From Stakelama flava (GTDB taxonomy: Bacteria > Pseudomonadota > Alphaproteobacteria > Sphingomonadales > Sphingomonadaceae), in assembly GCF_019351405.1 (NCBI RefSeq), contig NZ_JAHWZX010000008.1:101305-165304 (forward strand): a DNA stretch of 64,000 nucleotides, written 5' to 3'. Shown piece after piece: positions 18,422-27,093 of the stretch. The position numbers and the translations under genes are program-made. Position 1 is the stretch's first letter. Each line of letters begins with the position of its first letter. Below the pieces are notes generated by a model that saw only the letters and a program-made list of their open reading frames with translations, was not told where the DNA came from and did no database searches.

Positions 18422-19375
18422 TCAAGCCTTGATCAGGCCGATTTCGACCAGCCGTTCGTGCAGATAGTCATGCGCGGTGATCGGATCAGGATAGCGGTCG
18501 GGATTTTCCTCGCTTTTACAGGACGGCAGCGTCTTGATCAGGAAATCGGGTGCTGGATGCAGGAAAAACGGCATCGAATAGCGCGATTGCCCGCGCCGTT
18601 CGGCCGGGGGATTAACCACCCGGTGGGTGGTCGATGGCAGGACATGGTTGGTCAGCCGCTGAAGCATGTCGCCGACATTGACGGCGAGCGCGCCTTCCGG
18701 CGGCTTGACGGGCAGCCAGCGCCCGTCGCGGTCGAGCAGCTCCAGCCCCGCTTCCTCCGCCCCCAGCAGCAGCGTGATGAGGTTGATATCTTCATGCGCG
18801 CCCGCGCGGACATTGGGCGCGTCCTCCGCGATCGGCGGATAGTGCAGCAGGCGCAGGATCGAATTGCCGTCCTTGATCGCACTGTCGAACCAGTTCGGCT
18901 CCAGCGCCAGATAGCGCGCGATCGCGCTGAGCAGGCGGCTGCCGGTATCCTCGAACGCAGCGAACAGCGTGGTAAAGGTTTCGCGAAAGCCCTCCGGCCG
19001 GTCGGGCCAGATATTGTCGGGCATGTCGGCGGCATAGGGATGCCCCTTCGCCAAATCACGACCGACATGCCAGAATTCCTTCAGGTCGACATGCTCCGCA
19101 CCCTTGGCGATTTCGGTCTTGAACGGGGTATAGCCGCGCTGGCCCGCGCCGCCTTCGACGAAATAGCGGCGCTTTTCATCCTCGGGCAGCGCAAACAATG
19201 CTTCGGTCTGCGTCCAGGCACGATCGATCAGCGCTGGATCGATGCCGTGATCCTTTACCAGCGCGAAGCCATATCGTTTGAACGAATCGCCAAACGCCTG
19301 CGCAAATCCGTCGGGATCGCTCTGCGCCTGTTTCAGCGAAACGAGGGGGACTTCGGCAATCGAGGTATCAAGCAT
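18422..19375 (-). CDS. 2OG-Fe(II) oxygenase, isopenicillin N synthase family
   Basis: Non-haem iron dioxygenase of the IPNS/2-oxoglutarate type, 317 residues. The N-terminal DIOX_N part begins with VPLVSLKQ. The iron facial triad is His-x-Asp in AGAHEDINLITLL plus the distal His in STTHRVVNPP, and the 2OG/substrate motif R-x-S is RYSMPFFLHP. The substrate is unknown; such genes are common in proteobacteria and do not imply antibiotic synthesis. The ATG at 19375 is preferred, but a TTG six codons upstream (19393) is possible. Confidence 0.88.
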   Translation of the reverse strand: MLDTSIAEVPLVSLKQAQSDPDGFAQAFGDSFKRYGFALVKDHGIDPALIDRAWTQTEALFALPEDEKRRYFVEGGAGQRGYTPFKTEIAKGAEHVDLKEFWHVGRDLAKGHPYAADMPDNIWPDRPEGFRETFTTLFAAFEDTGSRLLSAIARYLALEPNWFDSAIKDGNSILRLLHYPPIAEDAPNVRAGAHEDINLITLLLGAEEAGLELLDRDGRWLPVKPPEGALAVNVGDMLQRLTNHVLPSTTHRVVNPPAERRGQSRYSMPFFLHPAPDFLIKTLPSCKSEENPDRYPDPITAHDYLHERLVEIGLIKA

Positions 19376-19452
19376 CGCAACGGCCTTTGGCAAAATTAAA
19401 AAAATCCTGCCACCCCAGATAAGGGTTTGCGCGCCCGAGTAACAGACGCGCC

Positions 19453-19974
19453 TTATCCGCGGATGTCGAGCTCACCATGCGTTCGGCCCGCCGCCGCCTG
19501 CGACAGCCGCAGGTCGAACCGGTCGCCGTCGCTGGTCGTGCCGGTGATGCGATCGCCGTCCTGACGGAAGTCGAAGCCGCGATTTTCGAATTTTCCGGTG
19601 AACCAGTCGCGGACAGTCGCAACCGGTGCGGGGCTGGTGAAACCGATATGCACCAGCCCCTTTTTCTCGTTGAGCGCGCCTGCGCTGGCATCGATATTCA
19701 TGCTGTCGACCGACGAGCCGGGATACAGATTGACGCCATCAAGGTCGAAATCGTCCGAATCGAGCTGAATCCTGGGAAGTTTCACCTTGCCTTCAAACCC
19801 TGGCAGTTTGAGCGACATCTGCCCGCTATTGCCGTCCGCCCGCGCGATGGTGGTCTGACCGTTGTCATTCGAACTGCGGATCGCAATCGACGTGCCGTTT
19901 CCGCCCTCGCCGCTGCCATCGCCCCCGCACGCGGCGAGCAGACCGAGCGCGGGCAGGATGATCAAAGCGCGCAT
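19453..19974 (-). CDS. Lipoprotein of unknown function
   Basis: A 173-residue protein with an N-terminal lipoprotein signal (lipobox LLAAC, Cys16) followed by a Gly/Ser-rich linker. The start has a strong AAGGAG ribosome site. The body has alternating LPGFEGKVKLPRIQLD and DGVNLYPGSSVDSMNI strands and a C-terminal alpha/beta region (VRDWFTGKFENRGFDFRQDGDRITGTTSDGD). I do not recognise a named family. It is divergent from the drug exporter at 20088. Confidence 0.72.
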   Translation of the reverse strand: MRALIILPALGLLAACGGDGSGEGGNGTSIAIRSSNDNGQTTIARADGNSGQMSLKLPGFEGKVKLPRIQLDSDDFDLDGVNLYPGSSVDSMNIDASAGALNEKKGLVHIGFTSPAPVATVRDWFTGKFENRGFDFRQDGDRITGTTSDGDRFDLRLSQAAAGRTHGELDIRG

Positions 19975-20087
19975 GTTAAACCGCTCCTTCGTGTGTTATT
20001 TACATAAGTCACTACCACGCCACTCGACATGGTCAAGCGAAAGCTGCGTGACGCGGACGCAAACTTCGTTCATGGGCGCGGTCAGCC

Positions 20088-21320
20088 ATGGAACACCGGA
20101 CCCAGCCCGCCCCCGATGCGCCGCCCATCGCGCTGCCCGAATTCGTCGCGCTCGTCGCGGCGATGATGGCGCTGACCGCGCTCGGCATCGATTCGATGCT
20201 GCCAGCGCTGCCCGCGATCGGCGCGACGCTGAACGTGGCGCAGGAAAATGACCGGCAGTTCGTCATCACCGCCTTCCTGCTCGGCTTTGCCGTCGCCCAG
20301 CTTGCGCATGGCCCGCTTTCCGATCGCTTCGGCCGCCGCCCCGTGCTCGCCTGCGGCCTGATCGCCTATGCGATTACCAACATCGTCGTCGCGCTGTCGG
20401 GCAGCTTCGCGCTGCTGCTGATCGGCAGGTTCGCCGCCGGAACGGCGGTAGCGGCCGCACGGGTCGTCACCATCGCGCTGGTGCGCGACTGTTTTTCCGG
20501 CCGGGCGATGGCGCGGGTGATGAGCCTCGCCTTCATCGTGTTCATGGCGGCTCCGGTGCTTGCCCCCAGCTTCGGCGAACTGGTGCTGCTGTTCGCGAAC
20601 TGGCGCTTCATTTTCGGCGGCGTTGCGCTGGTCAGCCTGATCATCACGATCTGGTTCGTGCTTCGCATGCCCGAAACCTTACCCCCCGAAAAACGCCTGC
20701 CGCTCAGCCTCAGACGCCTGTTCGCCGGCTATCGCTTCATGCTCGCCGACCGCTATGCCGTGGGCTACACGCTTGCCGCGGCGCTGCTGACGGGGGGATT
20801 GTTCGGCTTTATCGGATCGGTTCAGCAGATCGTGTTCGAGGTGCTTCGCGTGCCGCATCTGCTCGTCGTCATCTTCGCCTCTATCGCAGGCACGATGGCG
20901 GTCGGGTCCTATTTCAATTCACGCATCGTCATGCATTTCGGCACCCGGCTGATCTCGCATTCGGCGCTGACCGGGTTTTTCCTGATTTCGGCGGTTCACC
21001 TGGCAGTCGCCTGGACAGGGCACGAAAATATCTGGACCTTCGCCGGGTTGCAGGCGCTGGCCATGGCGTGCTTCGGGCTGGCATCCTCCAATTTCTCGTC
21101 GATGGCGATGGAGCATATGGGAGAGATCGCAGGCACGGCGTCCAGTCTGCAGGGATTTACCGCGACGATGGGCGGGGCGTTGATCGGCGCTGCGATCGGA
21201 CAGCAATATGATGGCTCGACCGTTCCGCTCTACACCGGATTCCTGATCACCAGCGGCCTTGCCTTTGTGGTCATTCTTGTCGCCGAGCGCGGCAGGCTGT
21301 TCCGTCCGGCCGAGCAATAA
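20088..21320 (+). CDS. MFS multidrug exporter, Bcr/CflA-type
   Basis: A 410-residue twelve-helix major facilitator. The N-terminal half has the drug/H+ antiporter motif A as HGPLSDRFGRRPVLACGL between helices 2 and 3. The first helix region, TALGIDSMLPALPAIGATL, resembles the D-x-Y-LP-AP-I start of Bcr/CflA family exporters. The substrate is not known from sequence. It is preceded by a 113-bp region shared with the divergent lipoprotein gene, with no regulator beside it. Confidence 0.87.
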   Translation: MEHRTQPAPDAPPIALPEFVALVAAMMALTALGIDSMLPALPAIGATLNVAQENDRQFVITAFLLGFAVAQLAHGPLSDRFGRRPVLACGLIAYAITNIVVALSGSFALLLIGRFAAGTAVAAARVVTIALVRDCFSGRAMARVMSLAFIVFMAAPVLAPSFGELVLLFANWRFIFGGVALVSLIITIWFVLRMPETLPPEKRLPLSLRRLFAGYRFMLADRYAVGYTLAAALLTGGLFGFIGSVQQIVFEVLRVPHLLVVIFASIAGTMAVGSYFNSRIVMHFGTRLISHSALTGFFLISAVHLAVAWTGHENIWTFAGLQALAMACFGLASSNFSSMAMEHMGEIAGTASSLQGFTATMGGALIGAAIGQQYDGSTVPLYTGFLITSGLAFVVILVAERGRLFRPAEQ

Positions 21321-21400
21321 CGGGAACGCTGTCGGTGCCTTCGCCGTTCAAGCGGGTGACAGCGATGTTGCTGCCGTACGAGACGGAAAAGAGGCATATC

Positions 21401-21742
21401 ATGGGCGGCCACAGAGTACCCGAACAAGGCCCCGAGGACGATGGCTATGACGAGCGCGGCTATGATGAAAGCCAGCGCGCCGAGATATTGGAAACGACGC
21501 GCGGCGGCCCGCGCGACGGGTCGCTGGTCACCGATCTCGACCCCGATCGCAAAACCGCCTTCGAGGACGAAGAGGATGAGGACGCCATCGACATGACCGA
21601 TGACGATATCGGCGATGTCGACGAACGACGGCGACAAACCCGCGCCGATCGCGATGAGGACGAGGCGCAGGACGACTGGGATGCCGGTCGCACCGGCGAT
21701 GCAGGCCGCACCGATTCGGAAAGCGAAGCGATGAAGCCCTGA
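21401..21742 (+). CDS. Small, highly acidic protein of unknown function
   Basis: A 113-residue protein from the ATG at 21401, chosen because GGAAAAGAGG lies just upstream. It is almost entirely hydrophilic and predicted disordered, with Asp/Glu runs such as DEEDEDAIDMTDDDIGDVDE and no membrane segment. No family is recognised. A good ribosome site, a strong terminator right after it and separation from neighbours argue that it is a real gene. Confidence 0.6.
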   Translation: MGGHRVPEQGPEDDGYDERGYDESQRAEILETTRGGPRDGSLVTDLDPDRKTAFEDEEDEDAIDMTDDDIGDVDERRRQTRADRDEDEAQDDWDAGRTGDAGRTDSESEAMKP

Positions 21743-21781
21743 CCTGGTCGGGCAAGTACCATCCTTTGCGCCGCAGAACCG

Positions 21782-21820
21782 CGCCGCACCGGGAACAGCC
21801 CGGCGCGGTGCGGCGTTTTT
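21782..21820 (+). terminator. Rho-independent terminator
   Basis: A 10-bp perfect stem, CGCCGCACCG paired with CGGTGCGGCG, is followed directly by TTTTT. It ends transcription of the acidic-protein gene 40 bp after its stop. Confidence 0.85.
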
Positions 21821-21851
21821 GCATGACCGGTTGACTGAAGGAGTTTGCGCC

Positions 21852-22502
21852 TTGCCCCCGATATCCGCCCGTTCGACGCTGTTTCTCGCGCTGCCCGCGC
21901 TGCTGCTTGCCGGATGCGAGGTGCGCGACGCCCCCGCCGACAATGCGCAGGGAAATTCCGATCCGTCCGCGGCGAACGACAGCGTCACGTTGACCGAAAA
22001 CGTTATCGCGCCGGCCGACATGAACGCGCTGCCCCCGGCCGAGGTCAATGCCGTGGGGCCGTCGAACGTGGACGATTCGGCGCTGATCAATGCGCAGATG
22101 CCTGAACCCGCCGCCGGCAATCAGGGCACGAGCACCGCTGCAGCCGCACGATCGGCGGTGCAACGCTATTATGCGCTGATCAGCGCTGCGGATTACGACC
22201 ATGCCCGCGCATTATGGGATGATGACGGCCAGGCGGCCCAGCGGAGCGCCGATGAATTCGCCCGTCGGTTCGATCGATATTCAAGCTATCAGGCGGATAT
22301 CGGAGAGGCAGGGGCCGTGCGCAGTGAAAAGAATGATCGCTATGTCACCGTGCCGGTCACGCTGCACGGCACGCTGCGCGATGGAGCGAGCGCGTTTCGC
22401 ACCAAGGCGAAGGTCATTTTGCACCGTAAAAGCGGTTCGGGCGATACGGCCGGCTGGCGGATTGCGCGAATCGAAACGCCGCAGGGTGCGACCGGGGGCT
22501 GA
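21852..22502 (+). CDS. Lipoprotein with NTF2-like domain (paralogue 1)
   Basis: A 216-residue lipoprotein. The TTG start at 21852 is preferred because GAAGGAG lies eight bases upstream. The signal ends in the lipobox LLLAGC (Cys18), followed by a disordered Asn/Pro/Ala-rich linker. From about residue 100 there is an NTF2/SnoaL-like alpha+beta domain: AVQRYYALISAADYDHARAL, then FDRYSSYQADIGEAGAV and VPVTLHGTL. The same domain recurs in the next gene, with matching YY-x-x-I, DY, LWD and YSxYxADIGE positions. Function is unknown; an envelope role is inferred from lipidation. Confidence 0.75.
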   Translation: MPPISARSTLFLALPALLLAGCEVRDAPADNAQGNSDPSAANDSVTLTENVIAPADMNALPPAEVNAVGPSNVDDSALINAQMPEPAAGNQGTSTAAAARSAVQRYYALISAADYDHARALWDDDGQAAQRSADEFARRFDRYSSYQADIGEAGAVRSEKNDRYVTVPVTLHGTLRDGASAFRTKAKVILHRKSGSGDTAGWRIARIETPQGATGG

Positions 22503-22584
22503 CGCCTTGCCGATGCTTTCGTCCCCCCCTGCTTTCACGTAAGCTGGCTTGGCGACGACGCGCGCAATCAGGAAGGGGCAGCTT

Positions 22585-23397
22585 TTGTCGAAACCATTGC
22601 TGACGCTTACCACCGCCGCCCTGTTGTGCGGATGCGGGTCGGGCGGCACCGCTAATGATACTCAGCCGGTCGACGATGCTCAGGCGACGGCAACTCCCCT
22701 GCCGGTAGCGACGCCGTCTCCCACGCTTCGGAACGATGCGGAAGTCGCTGCTTCCCCATCGGGTGCGCAAGCCGTGAAGGTTCTGCAACGCTACTATGTT
22801 GCGATCGTCTCCGGCGATTATACGAAAGCCTATGGATTGTGGGACAATAACGGTGCGGCGTCAGGAATGAATGCCCGACAGTTCGCGTCCGCTTTCGAAC
22901 CATATTCGGCGTACCGCGCTGATATCGGCGAACCGAGCGATGTGAAGATGCAGGGCAGCGACCGCTTCGTCGATGTGCCGATCATCCTCACTGGCACACG
23001 GTCCGACAGCGGCGCTTTCCGGAAAGAAGGGCGTGCGCGCCTCCACCAGACGGCAAGCGAAAGCGGTGCCACGAGGGATGCAGGCGAGTCCGACTGGCGA
23101 ATAGCGTCAATCGACTTTGCTGCGTCACCAGCGGCGAACGCCACGCCGGTCGCAGCGCAAACCGCCGTCACGCGCACGCTAGACTGTATCGACGGGAGCA
23201 GCTTCACGGCGCGCTTCGATCCGCAGGACCGGAGCGTCACAATCAGCCAACAGGGAAGAAAAATCGCCACACTTGCCGGCCGGGACGTTGCCTCCGGCGT
23301 CTATTATCGCGGTGACGATTATGTTCTGCTCGGCAAGGGCGACCGGGTCACCTTTTCACAGCCCGATAAAGCGCCGGTGCCCTGCCACGCATCGTAA
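22585..23397 (+). CDS. Lipoprotein: NTF2-like domain fused to a MliC-like domain (paralogue 2)
   Basis: A 270-residue lipoprotein. The TTG at 22585 is preferred (AGGAAGGGG six bases upstream); a frame-open TTG at 22549 lacks such a site. The lipobox is ALLCGC. The middle domain is a paralogue of the preceding gene product (VLQRYYVAIVSGDYTKAYGLWD, YSAYRADIGEPSDV). The last 75 residues, from TRTLDCIDGSSFTARF to PVPCHAS, look like MliC/PliC, the lipoprotein inhibitor of c-type lysozyme: two cysteines, DGSSFTARF and YRGDDYVLLGKGDRVTF strands. Inhibition itself is not shown by sequence. A bidirectional terminator follows. Confidence 0.75.
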   Translation: MSKPLLTLTTAALLCGCGSGGTANDTQPVDDAQATATPLPVATPSPTLRNDAEVAASPSGAQAVKVLQRYYVAIVSGDYTKAYGLWDNNGAASGMNARQFASAFEPYSAYRADIGEPSDVKMQGSDRFVDVPIILTGTRSDSGAFRKEGRARLHQTASESGATRDAGESDWRIASIDFAASPAANATPVAAQTAVTRTLDCIDGSSFTARFDPQDRSVTISQQGRKIATLAGRDVASGVYYRGDDYVLLGKGDRVTFSQPDKAPVPCHAS

Positions 23398-23398
23398 A

Positions 23399-23429
23399 AA
23401 AACGGCGGCCCGCGCGGGACCGCCGTTTT
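23399..23429. terminator. Bidirectional rho-independent terminator
   Basis: A 10-bp stem, AAAACGGCGG paired with CCGCCGTTTT, around a GC-rich 11-base loop. It has an A run on one side and a T run on the other, so it can work for the MliC-fusion gene (+) and for the glycine-zipper gene that ends at 23465 (-). Confidence 0.85.
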
Positions 23430-23464
23430 CCTGTAACACGCCGTGGGAGCGCGCTCCGCTTATC

Positions 23465-23824
23465 CTAGCGGCAGGTGACGTTGCCGCGATCGATTTCACG
23501 TCCAAGCAGGCCGCCGGCCGCGCCGCCCAGAACGGTGGTAAGCAACGTTGAATCGCCGCTTCCCAGCTGATTGCCGAGCACGCCGCCCAGCGCGGCTCCG
23601 ATGATCAGGCCGGTGGTCCCATCGGAATGTTTGCAATAATAGCGACCATTGTCGCCGCGATAGATCCGGGTATTGCGCGTGACCCGCGTCGCCCGATGCC
23701 CGGCCTTATAATGCTTTTCCGGCTGATAATGATGATGCCCTTGGCTATGATGGCTCTGCGCCAGAACCGGCATTGCGGGAACGGTGAGGGCGGCGGCGGC
23801 CATCCCGAGAATTACATTGCGCAC
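23465..23824 (-). CDS. Glycine-zipper 2TM-domain exported protein
   Basis: A 119-residue exported protein. The GTG start at 23824 is chosen because TAGGAG lies eight bases upstream. A signal peptide ends near VLAQ. It is followed by a His-rich stretch (SHHSQGHHHYQPEKHY), a basic region, and two glycine-zipper helices: GLIIGAALGGVLGNQLG and TVLGGAAGGLLGREI. This matches the glycine-zipper 2TM domain of SlyB/OsmB/RcnB-neighbour proteins; envelope location is expected. The His-rich segment could bind metal, which is inference only. Confidence 0.8.
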   Translation of the reverse strand: MRNVILGMAAAALTVPAMPVLAQSHHSQGHHHYQPEKHYKAGHRATRVTRNTRIYRGDNGRYYCKHSDGTTGLIIGAALGGVLGNQLGSGDSTLLTTVLGGAAGGLLGREIDRGNVTCR

Positions 23825-24135
23825 CAGAAATCTCCTATGCAGTTGACGCAGGGTAAAACCGTCGCGGAACCCAACCGTTGCATGAACCAAAAACAACGTT
23901 TCGTTCAGTCAACGAACGCGATGTGAGGAACGCGTCTACCGGCTTGTTTTGGACGGAAAATCGCTGTGCTGATCGATGGTATTAAAATATCCGATATTGC
24001 AAAAATGCCGGAGTTGAAGGTTATGCGCTGCACGTCTGGCGCGCTTGCCGGCCATGGCAGTGGCGGATCGTATATGGAAGCGACGCCGCCATCGTCGCGT
24101 CCTGTCACGCTGCGACCCACGCGGCGCCGTGTCGA
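23825..24135. other. Intergenic region with no supported gene
   Basis: About 310 bp upstream of the glycine-zipper gene. It has a lower GC content around 23930-24020 (TTAAAATATCC and similar), consistent with promoter DNA for the minus-strand gene. Short open frames exist on both strands, but none has a ribosome site or protein-like composition. Confidence 0.4.
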
Positions 24136-24234
24136 TCAGTTGCAGGAAGCGTAGTTGATGCCGCCAGCCGAAATCGTATCAGCCAGCGCCTCATCGCGCT
24201 TATCAAAGGGGCGGCGACCGGGCAGCGCCTTCAT
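24136..24234 (-). CDS. Candidate small protein, 32 residues
   Basis: A short frame starting ATGAAGGCGCTG and ending in ISAGGINYASCN. It is not an obvious shadow of a larger gene; its codon third positions are GC-rich as in neighbouring genes, and its composition (basic, then acidic, then Ala/Gly-rich with a terminal Cys) is protein-like. The frame is open upstream to about 24310, through the palindrome at 24255-24284. No clear ribosome site precedes the ATG; a GTG one codon earlier is possible. It could be a real small gene or the 3' remnant of a lost one. Confidence 0.3.
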   Translation of the reverse strand: MKALPGRRPFDKRDEALADTISAGGINYASCN

Positions 24235-24254
24235 CACGCCATCGGCATGCGGCA

Positions 24255-24284
24255 GCAGACGATGGGCGCGCGCCCATCGTCTGC
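24255..24284. repeat. Perfect 30-nt palindrome downstream of ppc
   Basis: GCAGACGATGGGCG is followed by CG and then its exact reverse complement. It would form a 14-bp hairpin in either transcript. It lies 60 bp after the ppc stop and is followed by TTCTTA on the plus strand, so it may end or protect the ppc mRNA. Confidence 0.6.
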
Positions 24285-24343
24285 TTCTTATCCAAAGCAG
24301 GAAAACAACCGAACCGTGTTATTTTCGCATTACGCCCGCGCCG

Positions 24344-27037
24344 CTAGCCCGAATTTCGCAACGCGGTCGCGATCGCATTGATCGAGAGCAGGATGCCCTC
24401 ACCGATGCGATCATCTTCCTCACCCGCGCGATGGCGCTTCAGCAGTTCGATCTGCAACAGGTTAAGCGGTTCGATATAGGGCAGGCGCAGCCGGATAGAG
24501 GTTTCCAGCGCGGGATGTTTTTCCAGCAATCGCGTCTGCCGCGTGACGTTAAGCAACCCGGCCTGCGTCAATTCCCATCCGTCACGGATGCGCCCGAAGA
24601 TAGTGTCGCGGGTCGTGTCGTCCTCGACCAGCTGGGCATAGCGCGCGGCGATGCCCATATCGGACTTGGCGAGCACCATTTCCATGTTTTCCAGCGTCGC
24701 GGTGAACAGCGGCCATGCCTCCGCCATTTCCCGCAGCAGGCCCTTGTCCTCGAACCGGTCGATCGCCTGGCCCACCCCGTACCATCCGGGCAGCATGACG
24801 CGAGCCTGCGCCCAGGAAAAGACCCATGGAATAGCGCGCAAATCCTCGATCGCGTCGGACTTTTTGCGACTTGCCGGACGCGATCCGATCTTCAGCCCTG
24901 AAATCTCGGTAATCGGGGTCATCTGGCGAAAAAATTGCCGGAAACCATCGGTGTTGTAGACCAGCTCGCGATAGGTGCCGAACGCGGTGTCCGAAAGCTG
25001 GTCCATTGCACCCGCGAAGCGTTCGTAATCTGCATCGCTCAACCGTTCGGGCTCGAGGCTGGCAAGCAGCGTGGCGGACGTTATCGCCTCCAGATTGGTC
25101 TTGGCGCTCGCCTCGGTTCCGTATTTTGCGGCGATCACCTCCCCCTGTTCGGTGATGCGGATGCGCCCGTTGACCGTTCCGGGCGGCTGCGCCTTGATCG
25201 CGGAGAAAGCCGAACCGCCACCGCGCCCGACCGCGCCGCCGCGACCATGGAACAGTTGTATCCCGATGCCTGCTTCATCGAACACCGGCGCCAGCGCCGC
25301 CGATCCACGCGCAAGCTGCCAGGTCGAGGTCAGATACCCGCCATCCTTGTTCGAATCGGAATAGCCGATCATGACTTCCTGATGGCCGCGTGCCTGTGCG
25401 ATCGCCGAAATTTCGGGAAGGTTGAAATAGGCGCGCATGACGTCCGGCGCGGCTTCCAGATCGGCGACGGTTTCGAACAGCGGAACCGCCATGACATGCG
25501 CGCGCGGCGGATCGCCGGGAAGGTAGAGGCCCGCCTCCTTCAGCAGAAGATTTACCTCCAGCAGGTCGGAGACCGAGGTCGCCATCGAGATGACATATTG
25601 GGTGATGCAGCCGCGGCCATAGGTCGCATGCGCGTTCGCCGCTGCGTGAAGAATATCCAGTTCGCCGCGCGTCTCTTCCGAATATTCGGCATAGGGGCTC
25701 GTTAGCGGGCGCACGCTCGCCAGTTCCCGGCGCAGCAGGGTGACACGCGCAGCTTCGTCCAGCGCGATATAATCCGCCTCCACCCCGGCAGATTTCAGCA
25801 ATTCGGCCACCACGCGTTCATGCACCGCGCTGTTCTGACGCATGTCGAGCGTGGCAAGGTGGAAACCGAAGGTTTCGACCGCCCGGATCAGCCGACCCAG
25901 CGCACCACCCGAGGTAAGCGAGCGGCTGCCATTGGCGGACAGCCCCCGTGCGAGCGTGACCAGATCGGCGCGAAGGTCCGCCGGATCGGCATAGGGTTCG
26001 CCGGTAAGCTGCGACGGGCGCGGCGGCTTCTTCCCCGCCAGCTTTTCATGCGTTGCCGACAGCCGCGCGTAAATGCCGCCGATTGCGCGGCGATAGGGTT
26101 CGTCCTCCCGGCTTTCGGCGGTGTCGCCGCTCGCCTCTGCTAGCGCCAGAACACCATCGTCCACCGGCACCTGCTTGGTGGATATCGACAGTTCGGCACC
26201 CAGCGAATGCAGCGCATCCAGATAAAAGACGATCACCGTTTCCGCCGCGCGCGCCATGGCGTAGCGAAGCGAATCGGCGGTTACGAACGGATTGCCATCG
26301 CGGTCGCCGCCGATCCAGCTTCCCGGTTTCAGGAAAGCGGGCACCCGCTCGCCCAGCGCACGGTCCCAGCGTGCATACAGAGCGGGCAGAACCGGCAGGA
26401 ACACGTCGCGCAGATAGGACAGCGCGGTTTCCACTTCGTCCGTGACGAACAGGCGTTCGTTGCGAAGCACGCGGGTTTGCCACAGCAGCGCGATCTGGCG
26501 CAGAATGGCGTCGTCGACCCGGTCGCCTTCGGGCGTTTCCTCTTCGCCGGCATCGCGCATCGCCATCAGTTCGGCGATCCGGTTCTTGTGGTCGATCATG
26601 CTCTTGCGCCGCACCTCGGTCGGGTGCGCGGTGAGCACGGGAACGATCAGCGAAGAACCGAGCAGTCCCATGACGGTATCGCGGTCGATGCCGTCCGACT
26701 GCAGCTTTTTCAGCGCATGCGCGACATCGGCATCCTGCTCCGACGAAACGCCCTGTCGGTCCTCGGCAAGATTGGCAAGCATCGAAAACAGCATGAACCC
26801 GCGCGTGAAATCCAGCGTCTCATCAAGCGAAAGCCGGTCGAGACCCGGATCGATCGCGTCCGCGCCTGCGATGCCGCGATGCCGGTCAACCGATGTCGAG
26901 CGGATATATTCGATTCGTTTGAAAAGCGCTTCGCCGCCATAGTCTCTGATGACGTCGCCCAGCACGCGGCCGAGAAAGCGGATGTCGGGATTGTTCGTTA
27001 TCGCGGGTAAACTTGCCATAGGCTCCATCTGCTGCAT
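24344..27037 (-). CDS. ppc: Phosphoenolpyruvate carboxylase
   Basis: Anaplerotic enzyme making oxaloacetate from phosphoenolpyruvate and bicarbonate. The 897-residue protein has the catalytic-His block VLTAHPTEVRRKSM (His138), the second signature FHGRGGAVGRGGG near the middle, and GYSDSNKDGGYL. It ends in RNSG, close to the conserved RNTG terminus. Three nearby ATGs (27037, 27028, 27019) could start it and none has a good ribosome site; I give the longest. Length is near the usual 880-920. Confidence 0.95.
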   Translation of the reverse strand: MQQMEPMASLPAITNNPDIRFLGRVLGDVIRDYGGEALFKRIEYIRSTSVDRHRGIAGADAIDPGLDRLSLDETLDFTRGFMLFSMLANLAEDRQGVSSEQDADVAHALKKLQSDGIDRDTVMGLLGSSLIVPVLTAHPTEVRRKSMIDHKNRIAELMAMRDAGEEETPEGDRVDDAILRQIALLWQTRVLRNERLFVTDEVETALSYLRDVFLPVLPALYARWDRALGERVPAFLKPGSWIGGDRDGNPFVTADSLRYAMARAAETVIVFYLDALHSLGAELSISTKQVPVDDGVLALAEASGDTAESREDEPYRRAIGGIYARLSATHEKLAGKKPPRPSQLTGEPYADPADLRADLVTLARGLSANGSRSLTSGGALGRLIRAVETFGFHLATLDMRQNSAVHERVVAELLKSAGVEADYIALDEAARVTLLRRELASVRPLTSPYAEYSEETRGELDILHAAANAHATYGRGCITQYVISMATSVSDLLEVNLLLKEAGLYLPGDPPRAHVMAVPLFETVADLEAAPDVMRAYFNLPEISAIAQARGHQEVMIGYSDSNKDGGYLTSTWQLARGSAALAPVFDEAGIGIQLFHGRGGAVGRGGGSAFSAIKAQPPGTVNGRIRITEQGEVIAAKYGTEASAKTNLEAITSATLLASLEPERLSDADYERFAGAMDQLSDTAFGTYRELVYNTDGFRQFFRQMTPITEISGLKIGSRPASRKKSDAIEDLRAIPWVFSWAQARVMLPGWYGVGQAIDRFEDKGLLREMAEAWPLFTATLENMEMVLAKSDMGIAARYAQLVEDDTTRDTIFGRIRDGWELTQAGLLNVTRQTRLLEKHPALETSIRLRLPYIEPLNLLQIELLKRHRAGEEDDRIGEGILLSINAIATALRNSG

Positions 27038-27093
27038 TGCATCAGAGCAACCGTCAACCGCTGTTTGGGTCGATCGTTCCGGGCAGACGCCGA

